A stretch of DNA of 48,561 bases from Deltaproteobacteria bacterium (GCA_016874975.1 VGSQ01000010.1:1-48561), one strand, 5' to 3'. Shown: positions 27,096-36,810, counted from the first letter of the stretch. Numbers and translations: made by a program. Notes: generated by a model not told the origin, from the sequence alone.

Positions 27096-27620
27096 ATGAG
27101 CAAATACTATCTTCTCCAGGATCAGAAGAACTGCATCGGCTGCCTGAGTTGCGAGGTGCACTGCAAGAGCAACAAGGGACTACCCTTCGGGCCCCGCCTG
27201 GGACAGATCATGGCGGTGGGTCCCAAAATGGTGGCGGGACTGCCCCGGCAAGCCTTTGTCTTCATGCCCTGCTTCCATTGCGAGGATCCGTGGTGTGTGC
27301 CCGTGTGCCCCACCCACGCCATGCGCAAGCGTCCGGATGATGGCATCGTCTACGTGGAGCCGGCCCTGTGTGTGGGCTGCAAGAGCTGCATCACCGCCTG
27401 CCCCTGGGGCGCGCCCCAGTGGAACCCGGAGACCGGCAAGGTGGTGAAGTGCGATTACTGCATGGACCGGGTGGACCAGGGTTTGAAGCCGGCCTGCGTC
27501 ACCAAATGCGTCACCCACTGCCTGAGCTTCGGCCGGGTGGAGCGGATGGACCTCACCAAGCGGGAGCGCTTCGCCAAAATCGTAGCCTTTGAGCTGGAAA
27601 CCGTGGTCAGCGCCCGCTAA
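27096..27620 (+). CDS. PsrB/PhsB-like multi-[4Fe-4S] ferredoxin subunit
   Basis: CIGCLSCEVHC, CFHCEDPWCVPVCP, CVGCKSCITACPWGAP, CDYCMDRVDQGLKPACVTKC. Confidence 0.9.
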   Translation: MSKYYLLQDQKNCIGCLSCEVHCKSNKGLPFGPRLGQIMAVGPKMVAGLPRQAFVFMPCFHCEDPWCVPVCPTHAMRKRPDDGIVYVEPALCVGCKSCITACPWGAPQWNPETGKVVKCDYCMDRVDQGLKPACVTKCVTHCLSFGRVERMDLTKRERFAKIVAFELETVVSAR

Positions 27621-27663
27621 CCGCTGAACAAGGTTATGATTTATAGTTAATGATTAATTCTGG

Positions 27664-27685
27664 TTCCCAAGCAGGAGCTTGGGAA
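27664..27685 (-). repeat. single-hairpin copy of the TTCCCAAGC-TCCT-GCTTGGGAA repeat, reverse orientation
   Basis: TTCCCAAGC-AGGA-GCTTGGGAA on plus strand. Confidence 0.85.
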
Positions 27686-27764
27686 GGAGATTTCGGGGGC
27701 GGGGCTGACGGCCTCGCCCCTGGCCGCTTCCCTTTGCCAGGGAAATAATAGGAGATTGAATACC

Positions 27765-30700
27765 ATGCCCAATGGGCCATTGCTCCGCGTCAATATTTGC
27801 ACTTTTCCGGGGAAAAGCCTCAAGGCGGCCAAGGCCGTCCAGGAAGCCTTCCTGGCGGCCATGCAAGAGCGCCACCTGGACGATTTGGGTCCCCTGGATG
27901 TCAACCTGGTGGGCTGGCGGGGCATCGAAGGCCGGGATGTGGTGCTGGAGGTGCGGGACGCCGCGGGTTCTCACCTGTATGAGCTCGTCTCCCCGGACAT
28001 GGCGGCCCGCATCGTTCAAAGCCATATCGACGAAAAACGCCCGGTGCAGCGCTGGCTGGTGGGCAAGGATTTTCGCGACTTTGTCGAACCCCAGAAGCGA
28101 TACATTTCCGAACTGGTGGGCCAAATTGACCCGGTGTCCTGGGAGGAATACCAGGACTATGACGGTTATAAGGGCTTGCAAACCTTTCTCAGCCAGGGAT
28201 TTGACTCCTTCCTCCAGAAGGTGGTGGCCGCGGGTTTTTGCGAATTCACCCGCATTACCTCTTCTCCTCTGGGAAGGCGGTGGTGCGAACTGCGGGTGGA
28301 GAAGGAGCAGCCCATTATCGTGGTCAACGCGGCTTCCCCCACTCCCGAGGCCGGCAGTGAGATGTTCTTGCTGGAAGGGTGTCCCCACCAGGTGCTGGAA
28401 GGCATTCTCCTGGCCGCCAAAACCCTGAAGGCCGGGGCCGCCATAGTTTATGTGGCGGAGGAGGATGAGTTGGCTAAGGAGCGGCTGCAGCAGGCCATGG
28501 CTGCTTGTGTGGCCGCCCCCATCTGGCCCAAGAAGGAGCCCCTCATCGAAATCAAGGTGGTCTCCGGCCACGGCCGCTACATGATGGAGGATGAAGACCT
28601 CCTCATCCGCAGCCTCACCGGTCTTTTGCCCAAGAGCTTCTGGGACCGGTACCCCCGGCGGGTTTTCCTGACCCACAGCCTGATAACCATTGCCTCCCTG
28701 CCCTTCATCGCCCAAACGCCGGTGGCCTGGTTCCGCAAATTGGGGGTGGAATGCGCTCCGGGCACCATGATCTTCCGCCTCATGGGCTCGGTGGAACGCC
28801 CCGGTTTTGTGGAGGCGCCCCTGTCCGCCACCCTCCAGGACATCATCCACAACGAGGGCGGGGGCTTCCGCTTTGGCCGCACTCCCAAGGGCGTCCAGGT
28901 GGGCGGCCCCCTGGGGGGGATTTTCCCTTTGTCCTTGCTGAATATGAACCTGGCCCATGAAACCCTCAAAGAAATGGGCGCCACCCTGGCGGTGGGTTCT
29001 ATCCGGGTTCTGGATGAGCGGGACTGCCTGGTCTCCCTGGTGCGGGAACAGCTCGACTTCATTCTTGATCAGCCTGGGGGACAGTGTCCCGCCTGTCAGG
29101 AAGCCTTGTTAAAGATCAGGGACCTGTTGGAGCAAATCTCCGAAGGCATCGGGGGCGAGGCCACTGTGAAGGAACTGCAGAGCCGTGGTCAGGCCTTGAA
29201 GATGAAGGGCTCCTGCCAGCTCAGCCGGCATGCCGTGAACCCTCTGTTGACCGCGCTCCATTACTTTCCGGAAGAATTCCGCCTGCACCTGGAAAACAAA
29301 CATTGTCCGGCCCGGTCCTGCCCCAAGCTGCTACTGGCCCCCTGTCACCAGGCTTGTCCCACCGGCATTGACATTCCCAGCTTTATCGGGTTGATTGCCC
29401 AGGGCAACTACCAGGAAGCCTGGGAGGTGATGCGGGAGGACAACCCCTTTCCCTGGGTCTGCGGCCTGGTCTGCCCCCATCCCTGTGAACGGGCCTGCGT
29501 CCGGAGCAGCCTGGACGAGCCCATCAACATCCGGTATCTCAAGGCCTTCGCGTCTGAGTGGGTCTCCAAGCACGGGAAATTTTTCCCGCCGCAGCCGGCT
29601 CCGGCCAACGGCCATAAGGTGGCGGTGGTGGGCGCCGGCCCCGCCGGGCTGTCCTGCGCCTATTTCCTGGCTTTGCGGGGCTATGAGGTGACCGTGTTTG
29701 AAGCCCTCGAGGAACCAGGCGGCTTGTTAATGGCCGCCATTCCTGACTACCGCCTGGCCCGGACGGTGGTGGGCAAAGAGATCCGCCTCATCAAGTCCCT
29801 GGGCGTGGAAATCAGGACCGGGGTCACGGTGGGCCAGGACATCACCCTGGACGAGCTGCGGGCCCAGGGCTATGAAGCCATTTTCCTGGGCATCGGCGCG
29901 CACCTGGGGTATAAGTTGAAAATCGAGGGGGAAGCTGATTTCCCCCAGGTCTACGACGTCATCTCCTTCCTGCGCAATATCTATCTGGGGAAAAAGGAAA
30001 AGCCCGCGGACAAGGTGGTGATCATCGGCGGCGGCAACGCCGCCATGGACGCGGCCCGCACCTGCGTGCGGCTGGGCTGTTCCGAGGTGCACGTCTCCTA
30101 CCGCCGCACCCGCACCGAAATGCCGGCCCACCCCGAGGAAATCGAACAGGCCCTGGAAGAGGGTGTGCAGATTCATTACCTGACAGTGCCCATCAAGATC
30201 GGGGGAAACGGCCAGGTGGAGTACCTGGAGTGCCTCCAGGCGGAACTGGGGCGCCCCGACGCCAGCGGGCGGCGGCGGCCCATTCCCGTTCCCGAAAGCA
30301 ACTACCGCATCGAGGCGGGCGCGGTGATCACCGCCATCGGCCAGCAGCCGGATTTCTGTCCCTTCCCGGAGCCTCCCGTGGCCACCACGCCCTGGTGCAC
30401 CATCGTTACGGAAACCGGCAGCACCCGCACCAAAACAAAGGACGTCTTCTCGGGTGGCGACGCCGTAACCGGCCCGGCCACCGTCGTGGATGCCATCGCC
30501 GCAGGGAAACAGGCCGCCGCGGAGATCGACCACTACATTACCGGAGCCACCAGTCCGGCCCTGGTGATGAGCGCCCAGAAGCGTCGCAAGGTGGCATTTC
30601 AAACCATTCCGTCCCCGGAAAAAATCGCCAACCACCGCAACCCCGTTCCCATGTTGGACGTGGAACTGCGCAAAACCACCTTCATGCCCGTGGAGTTGGG

Positions 30701-31148
30701 ATATTCCGACACCCAGGCCACAAAAGAGGCCCAGCGCTGCCTGCGTTGCGATATTTGCATCCGGTGCGGCGCTTGTGAGCAGACCTGCCACCGGATGCGG
30801 GTGCATGCCTTGAAATTTTCTCAGATCACCACCACCGAACGGGTCCTCACCGACTACCCCCTGGCGGCCAACACCTGCATCGCCTGCGGCGCCTGCGCCC
30901 TGGCCTGCCCCACCCAGGCCATCGACTACCAGGAGGGGCCCGATTTTCGCGAAGTCCGGCTCTGCGGCACGGTGTTGAACCGTCTGCCCGCGCCCACCTG
31001 CGCCGAATGCGGCGCGGCCATGCCCCCTTCCCGCTATCTTACCTATGTCACCAGCCGCAGCGACGCCACCATGGGCAAGCACGTGCTGCGCCGCCTGTGC
31101 GCCGCCTGCGCCCGGGTCTCCCGGGCCCAAAGCCTGGCAGCCCTGTAA
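27765..31148 (+). CDS. fusion: degenerate NuoF/HydB-like module + GltD-like FAD/NAD(P) oxidoreductase + ferredoxin and C-terminal CxxC motifs
   Basis: NuoF-like IDPVSWEEYQDYDGYKGLQTFL and GGPLGG; GAGPAGLSCAYFLALRGYEVTVFEALEEPGG; IGGGNAAMDAARTC; CDICIRCGACEQTC, CIACGACALACP; CAECG...CAAC. Confidence 0.85.
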   Translation: MPNGPLLRVNICTFPGKSLKAAKAVQEAFLAAMQERHLDDLGPLDVNLVGWRGIEGRDVVLEVRDAAGSHLYELVSPDMAARIVQSHIDEKRPVQRWLVGKDFRDFVEPQKRYISELVGQIDPVSWEEYQDYDGYKGLQTFLSQGFDSFLQKVVAAGFCEFTRITSSPLGRRWCELRVEKEQPIIVVNAASPTPEAGSEMFLLEGCPHQVLEGILLAAKTLKAGAAIVYVAEEDELAKERLQQAMAACVAAPIWPKKEPLIEIKVVSGHGRYMMEDEDLLIRSLTGLLPKSFWDRYPRRVFLTHSLITIASLPFIAQTPVAWFRKLGVECAPGTMIFRLMGSVERPGFVEAPLSATLQDIIHNEGGGFRFGRTPKGVQVGGPLGGIFPLSLLNMNLAHETLKEMGATLAVGSIRVLDERDCLVSLVREQLDFILDQPGGQCPACQEALLKIRDLLEQISEGIGGEATVKELQSRGQALKMKGSCQLSRHAVNPLLTALHYFPEEFRLHLENKHCPARSCPKLLLAPCHQACPTGIDIPSFIGLIAQGNYQEAWEVMREDNPFPWVCGLVCPHPCERACVRSSLDEPINIRYLKAFASEWVSKHGKFFPPQPAPANGHKVAVVGAGPAGLSCAYFLALRGYEVTVFEALEEPGGLLMAAIPDYRLARTVVGKEIRLIKSLGVEIRTGVTVGQDITLDELRAQGYEAIFLGIGAHLGYKLKIEGEADFPQVYDVISFLRNIYLGKKEKPADKVVIIGGGNAAMDAARTCVRLGCSEVHVSYRRTRTEMPAHPEEIEQALEEGVQIHYLTVPIKIGGNGQVEYLECLQAELGRPDASGRRRPIPVPESNYRIEAGAVITAIGQQPDFCPFPEPPVATTPWCTIVTETGSTRTKTKDVFSGGDAVTGPATVVDAIAAGKQAAAEIDHYITGATSPALVMSAQKRRKVAFQTIPSPEKIANHRNPVPMLDVELRKTTFMPVELGYSDTQATKEAQRCLRCDICIRCGACEQTCHRMRVHALKFSQITTTERVLTDYPLAANTCIACGACALACPTQAIDYQEGPDFREVRLCGTVLNRLPAPTCAECGAAMPPSRYLTYVTSRSDATMGKHVLRRLCAACARVSRAQSLAAL

Positions 31149-31381
31149 TTGAGCCCCGGGAGAGGCCGGCCGGCGAAGCCCGCCCCCGCCTCTTTCGGGA
31201 CCGCCCCTTGGTCCTGCGCCTTCCCTCCCCTCAGCTTTTGCCTGGATTCTCCGCCCCTTTGCCGATACACTTAAGGGAAGCAGCGCCGCCGCCGGCCGCT
31301 CTGTCGCAGAGCCGTCGCGGCGGGTCAGAACGGGACCGCCGGCTCCGGCCCCCTCCCCTGCTTCTCTTCCTGTGAGGTGAC

Positions 31382-32092
31382 ATGGCCAAGTCCGCCGCAC
31401 CTCCCGGCCCCGCTGCCGGGAAGCCGTCTTTCCTGCGCCCGCTCATGTTCATCCTGCTCCTGGGCGCGGTCATCGTTTTGGTGCATTCCTTCGAGCTCAA
31501 CCAGTACCTGGAAAAGGAGCGTCTGCGCCGGCTGGTCGCCGCCTATGGTCTTTGGGGACCGGTAATCTTTCTGGTCATCTGGACTGTCGCCCCACCCCTC
31601 TTCATGCCGGGCCTGCCCCTCACCCTGGCCGGCGGCATCCTCTTCGGCCCTTTTTGGGGGGTGGTCTACACCACCTTCGGGGCCACCGCCGGGGCCTCCC
31701 TGGCCTTTCTGGTGGCCCGCTATTTCGCCCGGCAGTGGGTGGCGGCCAAACTGACCGGCACCCGCCTGGAGCGCCTGGACGAAAAGGTGGCTTTCCATGG
31801 CTGGAAGATTGTGGTCTTTACCCGTCTCATTCCTTTTTTTCCGTACGTCCTGTTGAACTACGCCTTCGGCATCACCCGGGTCTCGTTCCCGGGCTTCCTG
31901 CTGGCCACTCTCTTCGGCATGATTCCCGTCACCACCGCCTTTGTCTATTTTTCCGCCAACCTGCTGGACCTGTTCCAGGGCGAGATCTCCCGGGAACTGC
32001 TCCTGGGGCTGCTGCTGGTGGTGGTGGTCTGCCTGGCGCCGTTGCTCTACAAAAGAATCAAGAGGAGGAAGGCGGAGGGCGACAATTTTTGA
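31382..32092 (+). CDS. TVP38/TMEM64 family (DedA-superfamily) membrane protein
   Basis: LTLAGGILFGPFWGVVYTTFGATAGASLAFLVARY; FTRLIPFFPYVLLNYAFGITRVSFPGFLLATLFGMIP. Confidence 0.85.
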   Translation: MAKSAAPPGPAAGKPSFLRPLMFILLLGAVIVLVHSFELNQYLEKERLRRLVAAYGLWGPVIFLVIWTVAPPLFMPGLPLTLAGGILFGPFWGVVYTTFGATAGASLAFLVARYFARQWVAAKLTGTRLERLDEKVAFHGWKIVVFTRLIPFFPYVLLNYAFGITRVSFPGFLLATLFGMIPVTTAFVYFSANLLDLFQGEISRELLLGLLLVVVVCLAPLLYKRIKRRKAEGDNF

Positions 32093-32149
32093 TTTCAGTC
32101 GTTGCGGCGGCCAGGGGCCGCCCCATAATTGGAGGCCTTAGTTCGACCC

Positions 32150-34681
32150 ATGGCCACGGCAACCTGGTGTGAAAAAATTCCCGCCCGATGCATCGGCGAG
32201 GAGCCGCCGCCTTGCCAGGCGGCCTGTCCCCTGGACATCCCCGTGCGGGAAAAGCTGGCCCGCCTGCAGGCCGGGGACTGGTCCGGGGCCTTGACGGCCG
32301 TCCTCAGCCGCTGCCCCTTTCCCGGAATTCTGGGCCGCATCTGCCATCGCCCCTGCGAAGCGGCCTGCACCCGGGCCCCGGTGGACGCGGCCGTCGCCAT
32401 TGCCGCGCTCAAACGCAGTCTGGCCGACCGGGAGCCTAAGGCCGCCCTCGCCGCGCCTTTCGGGACGCCCCGGCCGGAGCCGATGGCCGTGGTGGGAGGC
32501 GGCCCTGCCGGGCTCATGGCCGCCTGCGAACTCGCCCGGCTCGGTTACCCGGTCACCCTGTTCGAAGCGGCAGACGCCCTGGGAGGCGCGCTGCGTCTCT
32601 ATCTTCCTGCCTTTCGGCTGCCCCGGGAGGTGTTGGACCGGGAAGTGGGGTTATTGGCCCGGCTGGGGGTGGAAGTGCGTCTCCGCACCCGCCTGGGCCG
32701 GGACGTGCACCTGGAGGACCTGCGACGGGACTTTGCCGCGGTCTTCCTGGCGTTGGGGGCCCACAAGAGCCTGCCCCTGCGGGCGCCGGGGGCAGAACTG
32801 CCCGGAGTCATGGACGGCCTCAGTTTTCTCAAGGCCTTTAATGCCGGCCGGCCCCCGGCTGTGGTGGGAAAACGGGTGGCGGTCATCGGCGGCGGCAACG
32901 TGGCCGTGGATGCGGCCCGCGTCGCCCGGCGCGGCGGGGCTCAAGACGTCCTGCTCTTTTATCGGCGCACCCGGGAACTCATGCCCGCGCTGCCCGGTGA
33001 AGTGGAGGAGGCCCGGGCCGAAGGGGTGCGGTTTCACTTCCTCACCATGCCGGTGCGCCTCCTGGGAGAAACCTGCGTCCAGGGGCTGGCCCTCCAGAAA
33101 ACCGAGTTGGGCGAACCCGACCCCGACGGCCGTCTCTGCCCCCTGCCCTTGCCTGACTCACATTTCACGGTGGACGTGGACCTGGTCATCCCGGCCCTGG
33201 GCCAGACCGCGGATTTCAGTTGCTTCGGTGAGGTCCCGGCGGTGGAGGACGGCGCCATTTACCGTCTGGAGGCCGACCCCCTCACCCTGCAAACCAGGAT
33301 CCCCGGCGTCTTTGCCGGCGGCGACCTGGTCACCGGCCCCGGCGTTGCGGTGGAGGCCTTCGCCGCGGGTCGCCGGGCCGCTTTTGCCATCCACCATTTT
33401 CTCACCGGGGAGGGGCCCCCTTTTGCCCTCCCCCCACCCGGTCCCCGAGCCACCAGCCTGATAGTTGACACCGCCGGGTTGAGGCCCACCCCGCGCACCG
33501 CCATGCCCACCCTCGCGCCGGCGGCGCGTTTGGATAGCCCCGGGGCCGAAGTGGAACCGGGTCTCACTCCCGCTCAGGCCGCCCTCGAAGCAGGCCGGTG
33601 CCTGCTCTGCGTCTGTTCCCGGTGCGTCAGCAACTGCACCTATCTCCAGGCCGTGGTGGACGACTTCCCGGCCACGGAGCAGGGACTGGTGCGACGCCTG
33701 GCCGACCTGAGCCCGGAGGAGCCCCCCCTCCTCCCCTATCTCTGCCATCTCTGCGGCCTCTGCCAGGCCGTCTGTCCCCAGGACCTTTACGCCGGCGGGG
33801 CCTGCCTGGAGGTGCGCCAGAGCCTGGTGGACCAGGGCCGGGGGCCGCTTCCCCGGCACCGGGGCATCCGGAATTTCGTCCGCTGGGGCACCTCCCCCAC
33901 CTTTACCCTGGCCGCCCCCGACCCGGCCACCGGCACGGCCCAGCGGGTCTTTTTCCCCGGCTGCTCCCTGCCCGGCCACCACCCCCACCTGGTGCAGGCG
34001 GCCTACGGCTATCTGCGCTCCCGCCTGCCCGGCGCCGGCATCGTCCTCAATTGCTGCGGCGCCCCCAGCCACTTCCTGGGGGAGCGCCGGGTCTTCCAGC
34101 AAGTGCTGGATGGGTTGCGCCGGGAACTGGAGCATCTGGGGGCCGGGGAAATCGTCGCCGCCTGCACCCACTGCCTGCAAATCTTCCAGGAATTTCTCCC
34201 CGACCTGCCGGCCCGGTCACTTTATGAAATGCTCCTGGAGGTGGGCCCGCCCTTGCCGGGCCCCGCCGGCGGCGGCCGGGTCTTCAATGTCCACGACGCC
34301 TGCGGGGCCCGCCGGATGCCCCCGGTGCAGGAGGCCGTGCGCCGGTTGCTCCTGAACGCCGGTCACCGCCTGGAGGAGATGCCCCACCACCGGGAGCGCA
34401 CCATCTGCTGCGGCGCCGGAGGCATGGCGCCCGCGGTGGACCCCTCCCTGGCCGCTCGCATGACCGCCTTTCGCCTGTCCGAAGCCAACCACGACCTGGT
34501 CACCTATTGCGCCTCCTGCCGGGCCATGTTCGCCCGCGCCGGTCGGCGGTCGGTGCATGTGTTGGCATTGCTCTTCAACCCCCGCTGGCCTGAGGCGGCC
34601 GGAACCCGCCCCGCGGGTTCGCTCCGGCGCTGGTGGCGCCGCTGGCGCCTCAAGCGCAACCTCCAGGCCCGGAGAGGTTGA
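32150..34681 (+). CDS. fusion: GltD-like FAD oxidoreductase + HdrD/GlpC-like FeS and CCG domains
   Basis: CQAACPLDIPV, VVGGGPAGLMAACELARLGYPVTLFEAADALGG, IGGGNVAVDAARVA; CHLCGLCQAVCP; NCCGAP and ICCGAGG CCG motifs. Confidence 0.85.
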   Translation: MATATWCEKIPARCIGEEPPPCQAACPLDIPVREKLARLQAGDWSGALTAVLSRCPFPGILGRICHRPCEAACTRAPVDAAVAIAALKRSLADREPKAALAAPFGTPRPEPMAVVGGGPAGLMAACELARLGYPVTLFEAADALGGALRLYLPAFRLPREVLDREVGLLARLGVEVRLRTRLGRDVHLEDLRRDFAAVFLALGAHKSLPLRAPGAELPGVMDGLSFLKAFNAGRPPAVVGKRVAVIGGGNVAVDAARVARRGGAQDVLLFYRRTRELMPALPGEVEEARAEGVRFHFLTMPVRLLGETCVQGLALQKTELGEPDPDGRLCPLPLPDSHFTVDVDLVIPALGQTADFSCFGEVPAVEDGAIYRLEADPLTLQTRIPGVFAGGDLVTGPGVAVEAFAAGRRAAFAIHHFLTGEGPPFALPPPGPRATSLIVDTAGLRPTPRTAMPTLAPAARLDSPGAEVEPGLTPAQAALEAGRCLLCVCSRCVSNCTYLQAVVDDFPATEQGLVRRLADLSPEEPPLLPYLCHLCGLCQAVCPQDLYAGGACLEVRQSLVDQGRGPLPRHRGIRNFVRWGTSPTFTLAAPDPATGTAQRVFFPGCSLPGHHPHLVQAAYGYLRSRLPGAGIVLNCCGAPSHFLGERRVFQQVLDGLRRELEHLGAGEIVAACTHCLQIFQEFLPDLPARSLYEMLLEVGPPLPGPAGGGRVFNVHDACGARRMPPVQEAVRRLLLNAGHRLEEMPHHRERTICCGAGGMAPAVDPSLAARMTAFRLSEANHDLVTYCASCRAMFARAGRRSVHVLALLFNPRWPEAAGTRPAGSLRRWWRRWRLKRNLQARRG

Positions 34682-34722
34682 GGGCTTGCGGCCCCTTGGG
34701 CCTTCCTTCAGAAACCCAAAGG

Positions 34723-34746
34723 CGCCTCGGGAGCCACCCCGAGGCG
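34723..34746. repeat. hairpin CGCCTCGGG-AGCCAC-CCCGAGGCG
   Basis: 9-bp perfect inverted repeat just after the fusion gene; no T-run. Confidence 0.6.
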
Positions 34747-34866
34747 GATGATCGTCCGTCGGCTCAAGGAGCGGTTGACCAATCGAGCCGGTCAGGTTTC
34801 CTTTGAGGTCACAGTGAAGTATCATAAGAGCTGTAAAAGCGGTAGGCGGGAGGGCATGCACAGGCC

Positions 34867-35424
34867 ATGAAAAACGGCCCCAAGCTTTTCGGGTTGGCCC
34901 TGGGAGTGGCGCTGCTCTGCGGCCTATCCACAGCCTGGGGACAGTGGCGTCCGCCCAGGTCCAAGCCGCCCTCCCGGGCCGTCATGCGGGAATTCCTCCA
35001 ACTGAAAGAGGTGGAGCAGCTCATCTTCCGCTTCACCAATGAGGCCCGGCGGCAACACGGCCTGCCTTCCCTGGACCAGGACCGGGAACTTTCCCGGGTG
35101 GCCTGGCGGTACAGCGCCGACATGCTGCATCGCCGCTTTTTCAGCCACACCAACCCCGACGGCCTGTCGCCCAGGGACCGGGTGTTGTCGGATTATGTCC
35201 CCCGACCCCTCATGGTGGGGGAAAACCTTTGGAGCGGCAGCGGCGCCGATCCGGGGGAGACGAGGCTGCTGGCCCGCATCATCGTGGACGGCTGGATGGC
35301 CAGCCCCGGCCATCGCCGTAACCTCCTCCACCCCCGCTATACCCACCTGGGGGTGGGAGTGGCTGCCTTCGGCCGGGAGGTGCGGGCCACCCAACTCTTC
35401 GTGACCCTCCCCAGCCGGCCCTGA
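34867..35424 (+). CDS. secreted CAP (SCP-like) domain protein
   Basis: Signal peptide; FTNEARRQHGLPSL, FFSHTNPDG, VGENLW, WMASPGHRRNLLHPRYTHLGVGV. Confidence 0.85.
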   Translation: MKNGPKLFGLALGVALLCGLSTAWGQWRPPRSKPPSRAVMREFLQLKEVEQLIFRFTNEARRQHGLPSLDQDRELSRVAWRYSADMLHRRFFSHTNPDGLSPRDRVLSDYVPRPLMVGENLWSGSGADPGETRLLARIIVDGWMASPGHRRNLLHPRYTHLGVGVAAFGREVRATQLFVTLPSRP

Positions 35425-35609
35425 AGGCCTGCCCGCACGGCCTTGTCTGATGTAGAGTTTACCGGTCTCCCCTTCCCCCAGAGAAATTATCCTGTCTGAA
35501 ACTTCTTCCATCTTGTCAACCGAAGAGGCAAATGCTATTAGATATTTTAAAAAGCCGTTTGTTGCCTGAGGGGACGGTTCGCCGCTGCATTCCAGGGAGG
35601 AGACCACTC

Positions 35610-35759
35610 ATGGATTATTTTTTGATGTTGGCCAACCTGGTTAAAAACGGCCTGTTGATGGGTCTGGATGCTGCCTGCGTCCACCTCTCCAACCCCATCC
35701 TGGCCATTGTGGTCATCGTACTCCTGCTCTTCGGAGGCTGGTATCTTCTGAAAGGCTGA
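35610..35759 (+). CDS. 49-aa single-TM small protein
   Basis: GGGAGGAG RBS before ATG; MDYFLMLANLVKNGLLMGLDAACVHLSNPILAIVVIVLLLFGGWYLLKG. Confidence 0.55.
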   Translation: MDYFLMLANLVKNGLLMGLDAACVHLSNPILAIVVIVLLLFGGWYLLKG

Positions 35760-35769
35760 GTCCCCGCCC

Positions 35770-36810
35770 CTATTCCCCTTCTCCCGTCAGCCGCAGCACC
35801 TTGGCGCCCCGGATCTTCCGTTCCTTGAGTTCCATCAGGGCCTGGTTGGCCTCTGCCAGGGAATACTCCTGTACCTCCGGCCTGATGGGAATCTCCGCCG
35901 CCAGCTCGAGAAATTCGGCCACGTCGGCCCGGGCCACATTGGCCACGCTCTTGATCTCCTTCTCCAGCCAGAGGTGGTCGGCGTAGTCCAGGTTCAGCAG
36001 CGCCTCCTGATCCACCCGCTCCTTGCGGATGGCGTTGATCACCAGCCGCCCGCCCGGCGTCAGCCATCGCAGTCCCGCCACCACGGGCCCCCACGCCGGC
36101 GTGGTGTCGATGGCGCGGTGCAACGCCGCGGGAGGCTCCTCCTCAAAACCGCCGGCCCAGGCGGCCCCCAGCTGCAGGGCGAAGTCCCGTTCCGCCGGGG
36201 TCCGGGAAAAGGCGTAGACGCGGCAGGCCGGGAAGCGGTGGCGCACCATCTTCAAGACCAGGTGGGCCGAGGCCCCGAACCCCAGGAGCCCCAGGTTCTC
36301 CCCGTCCCTCAGACCGGTCAGCCGCAGGGAGCGGTAGCCGATGGCCCCGGCGCACAACAGGGGCGCGGCCTCCAGGTCGCTGAACACCGGGGGAATGTGG
36401 TAGGCAAAGTCCTGCGGCGCCGTGAGGTATTGCGCATAGCCGCCCGGGGCGTCCCGGCCGGTGGCGGCGAACCGGGGGCAGAGGTTTTCCCTGCCGCTCC
36501 GGCACCAGTCGCAGTCGCCGCAGGCGTGGTGAATCCAGGCGACGCCCACCCGGTCCCCTATCCCGAAGTGGGTTGCCCCGGGGCCCAGAGCTGCCACCCG
36601 GCCCACCACCTGGTGGCCCGGAATCATGGGCAGGCGGCTGGGCGGAGTGCGACCTTCGATTTCGTCCAATTCCGTATGACAGACGCCGCAGGCCGCCACC
36701 TCCACCAGCACTTCCTTCGGGCCGGGCACGGGCTCCGGCACCTCCGCCAACCTCAGGGGCGCCGGATTTTCGGCCAGCGGCGCCACCCGTTCCAAGAGCA
36801 TGGCTTTCAT
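35770..36810 (-). CDS. zinc-dependent alcohol dehydrogenase
   Basis: CGVCHTELDEIEG, GHQVVGRVAALGPG, CGDCDWCRSGRENLC. Confidence 0.9.
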   Translation of the reverse strand: MKAMLLERVAPLAENPAPLRLAEVPEPVPGPKEVLVEVAACGVCHTELDEIEGRTPPSRLPMIPGHQVVGRVAALGPGATHFGIGDRVGVAWIHHACGDCDWCRSGRENLCPRFAATGRDAPGGYAQYLTAPQDFAYHIPPVFSDLEAAPLLCAGAIGYRSLRLTGLRDGENLGLLGFGASAHLVLKMVRHRFPACRVYAFSRTPAERDFALQLGAAWAGGFEEEPPAALHRAIDTTPAWGPVVAGLRWLTPGGRLVINAIRKERVDQEALLNLDYADHLWLEKEIKSVANVARADVAEFLELAAEIPIRPEVQEYSLAEANQALMELKERKIRGAKVLRLTGEGE

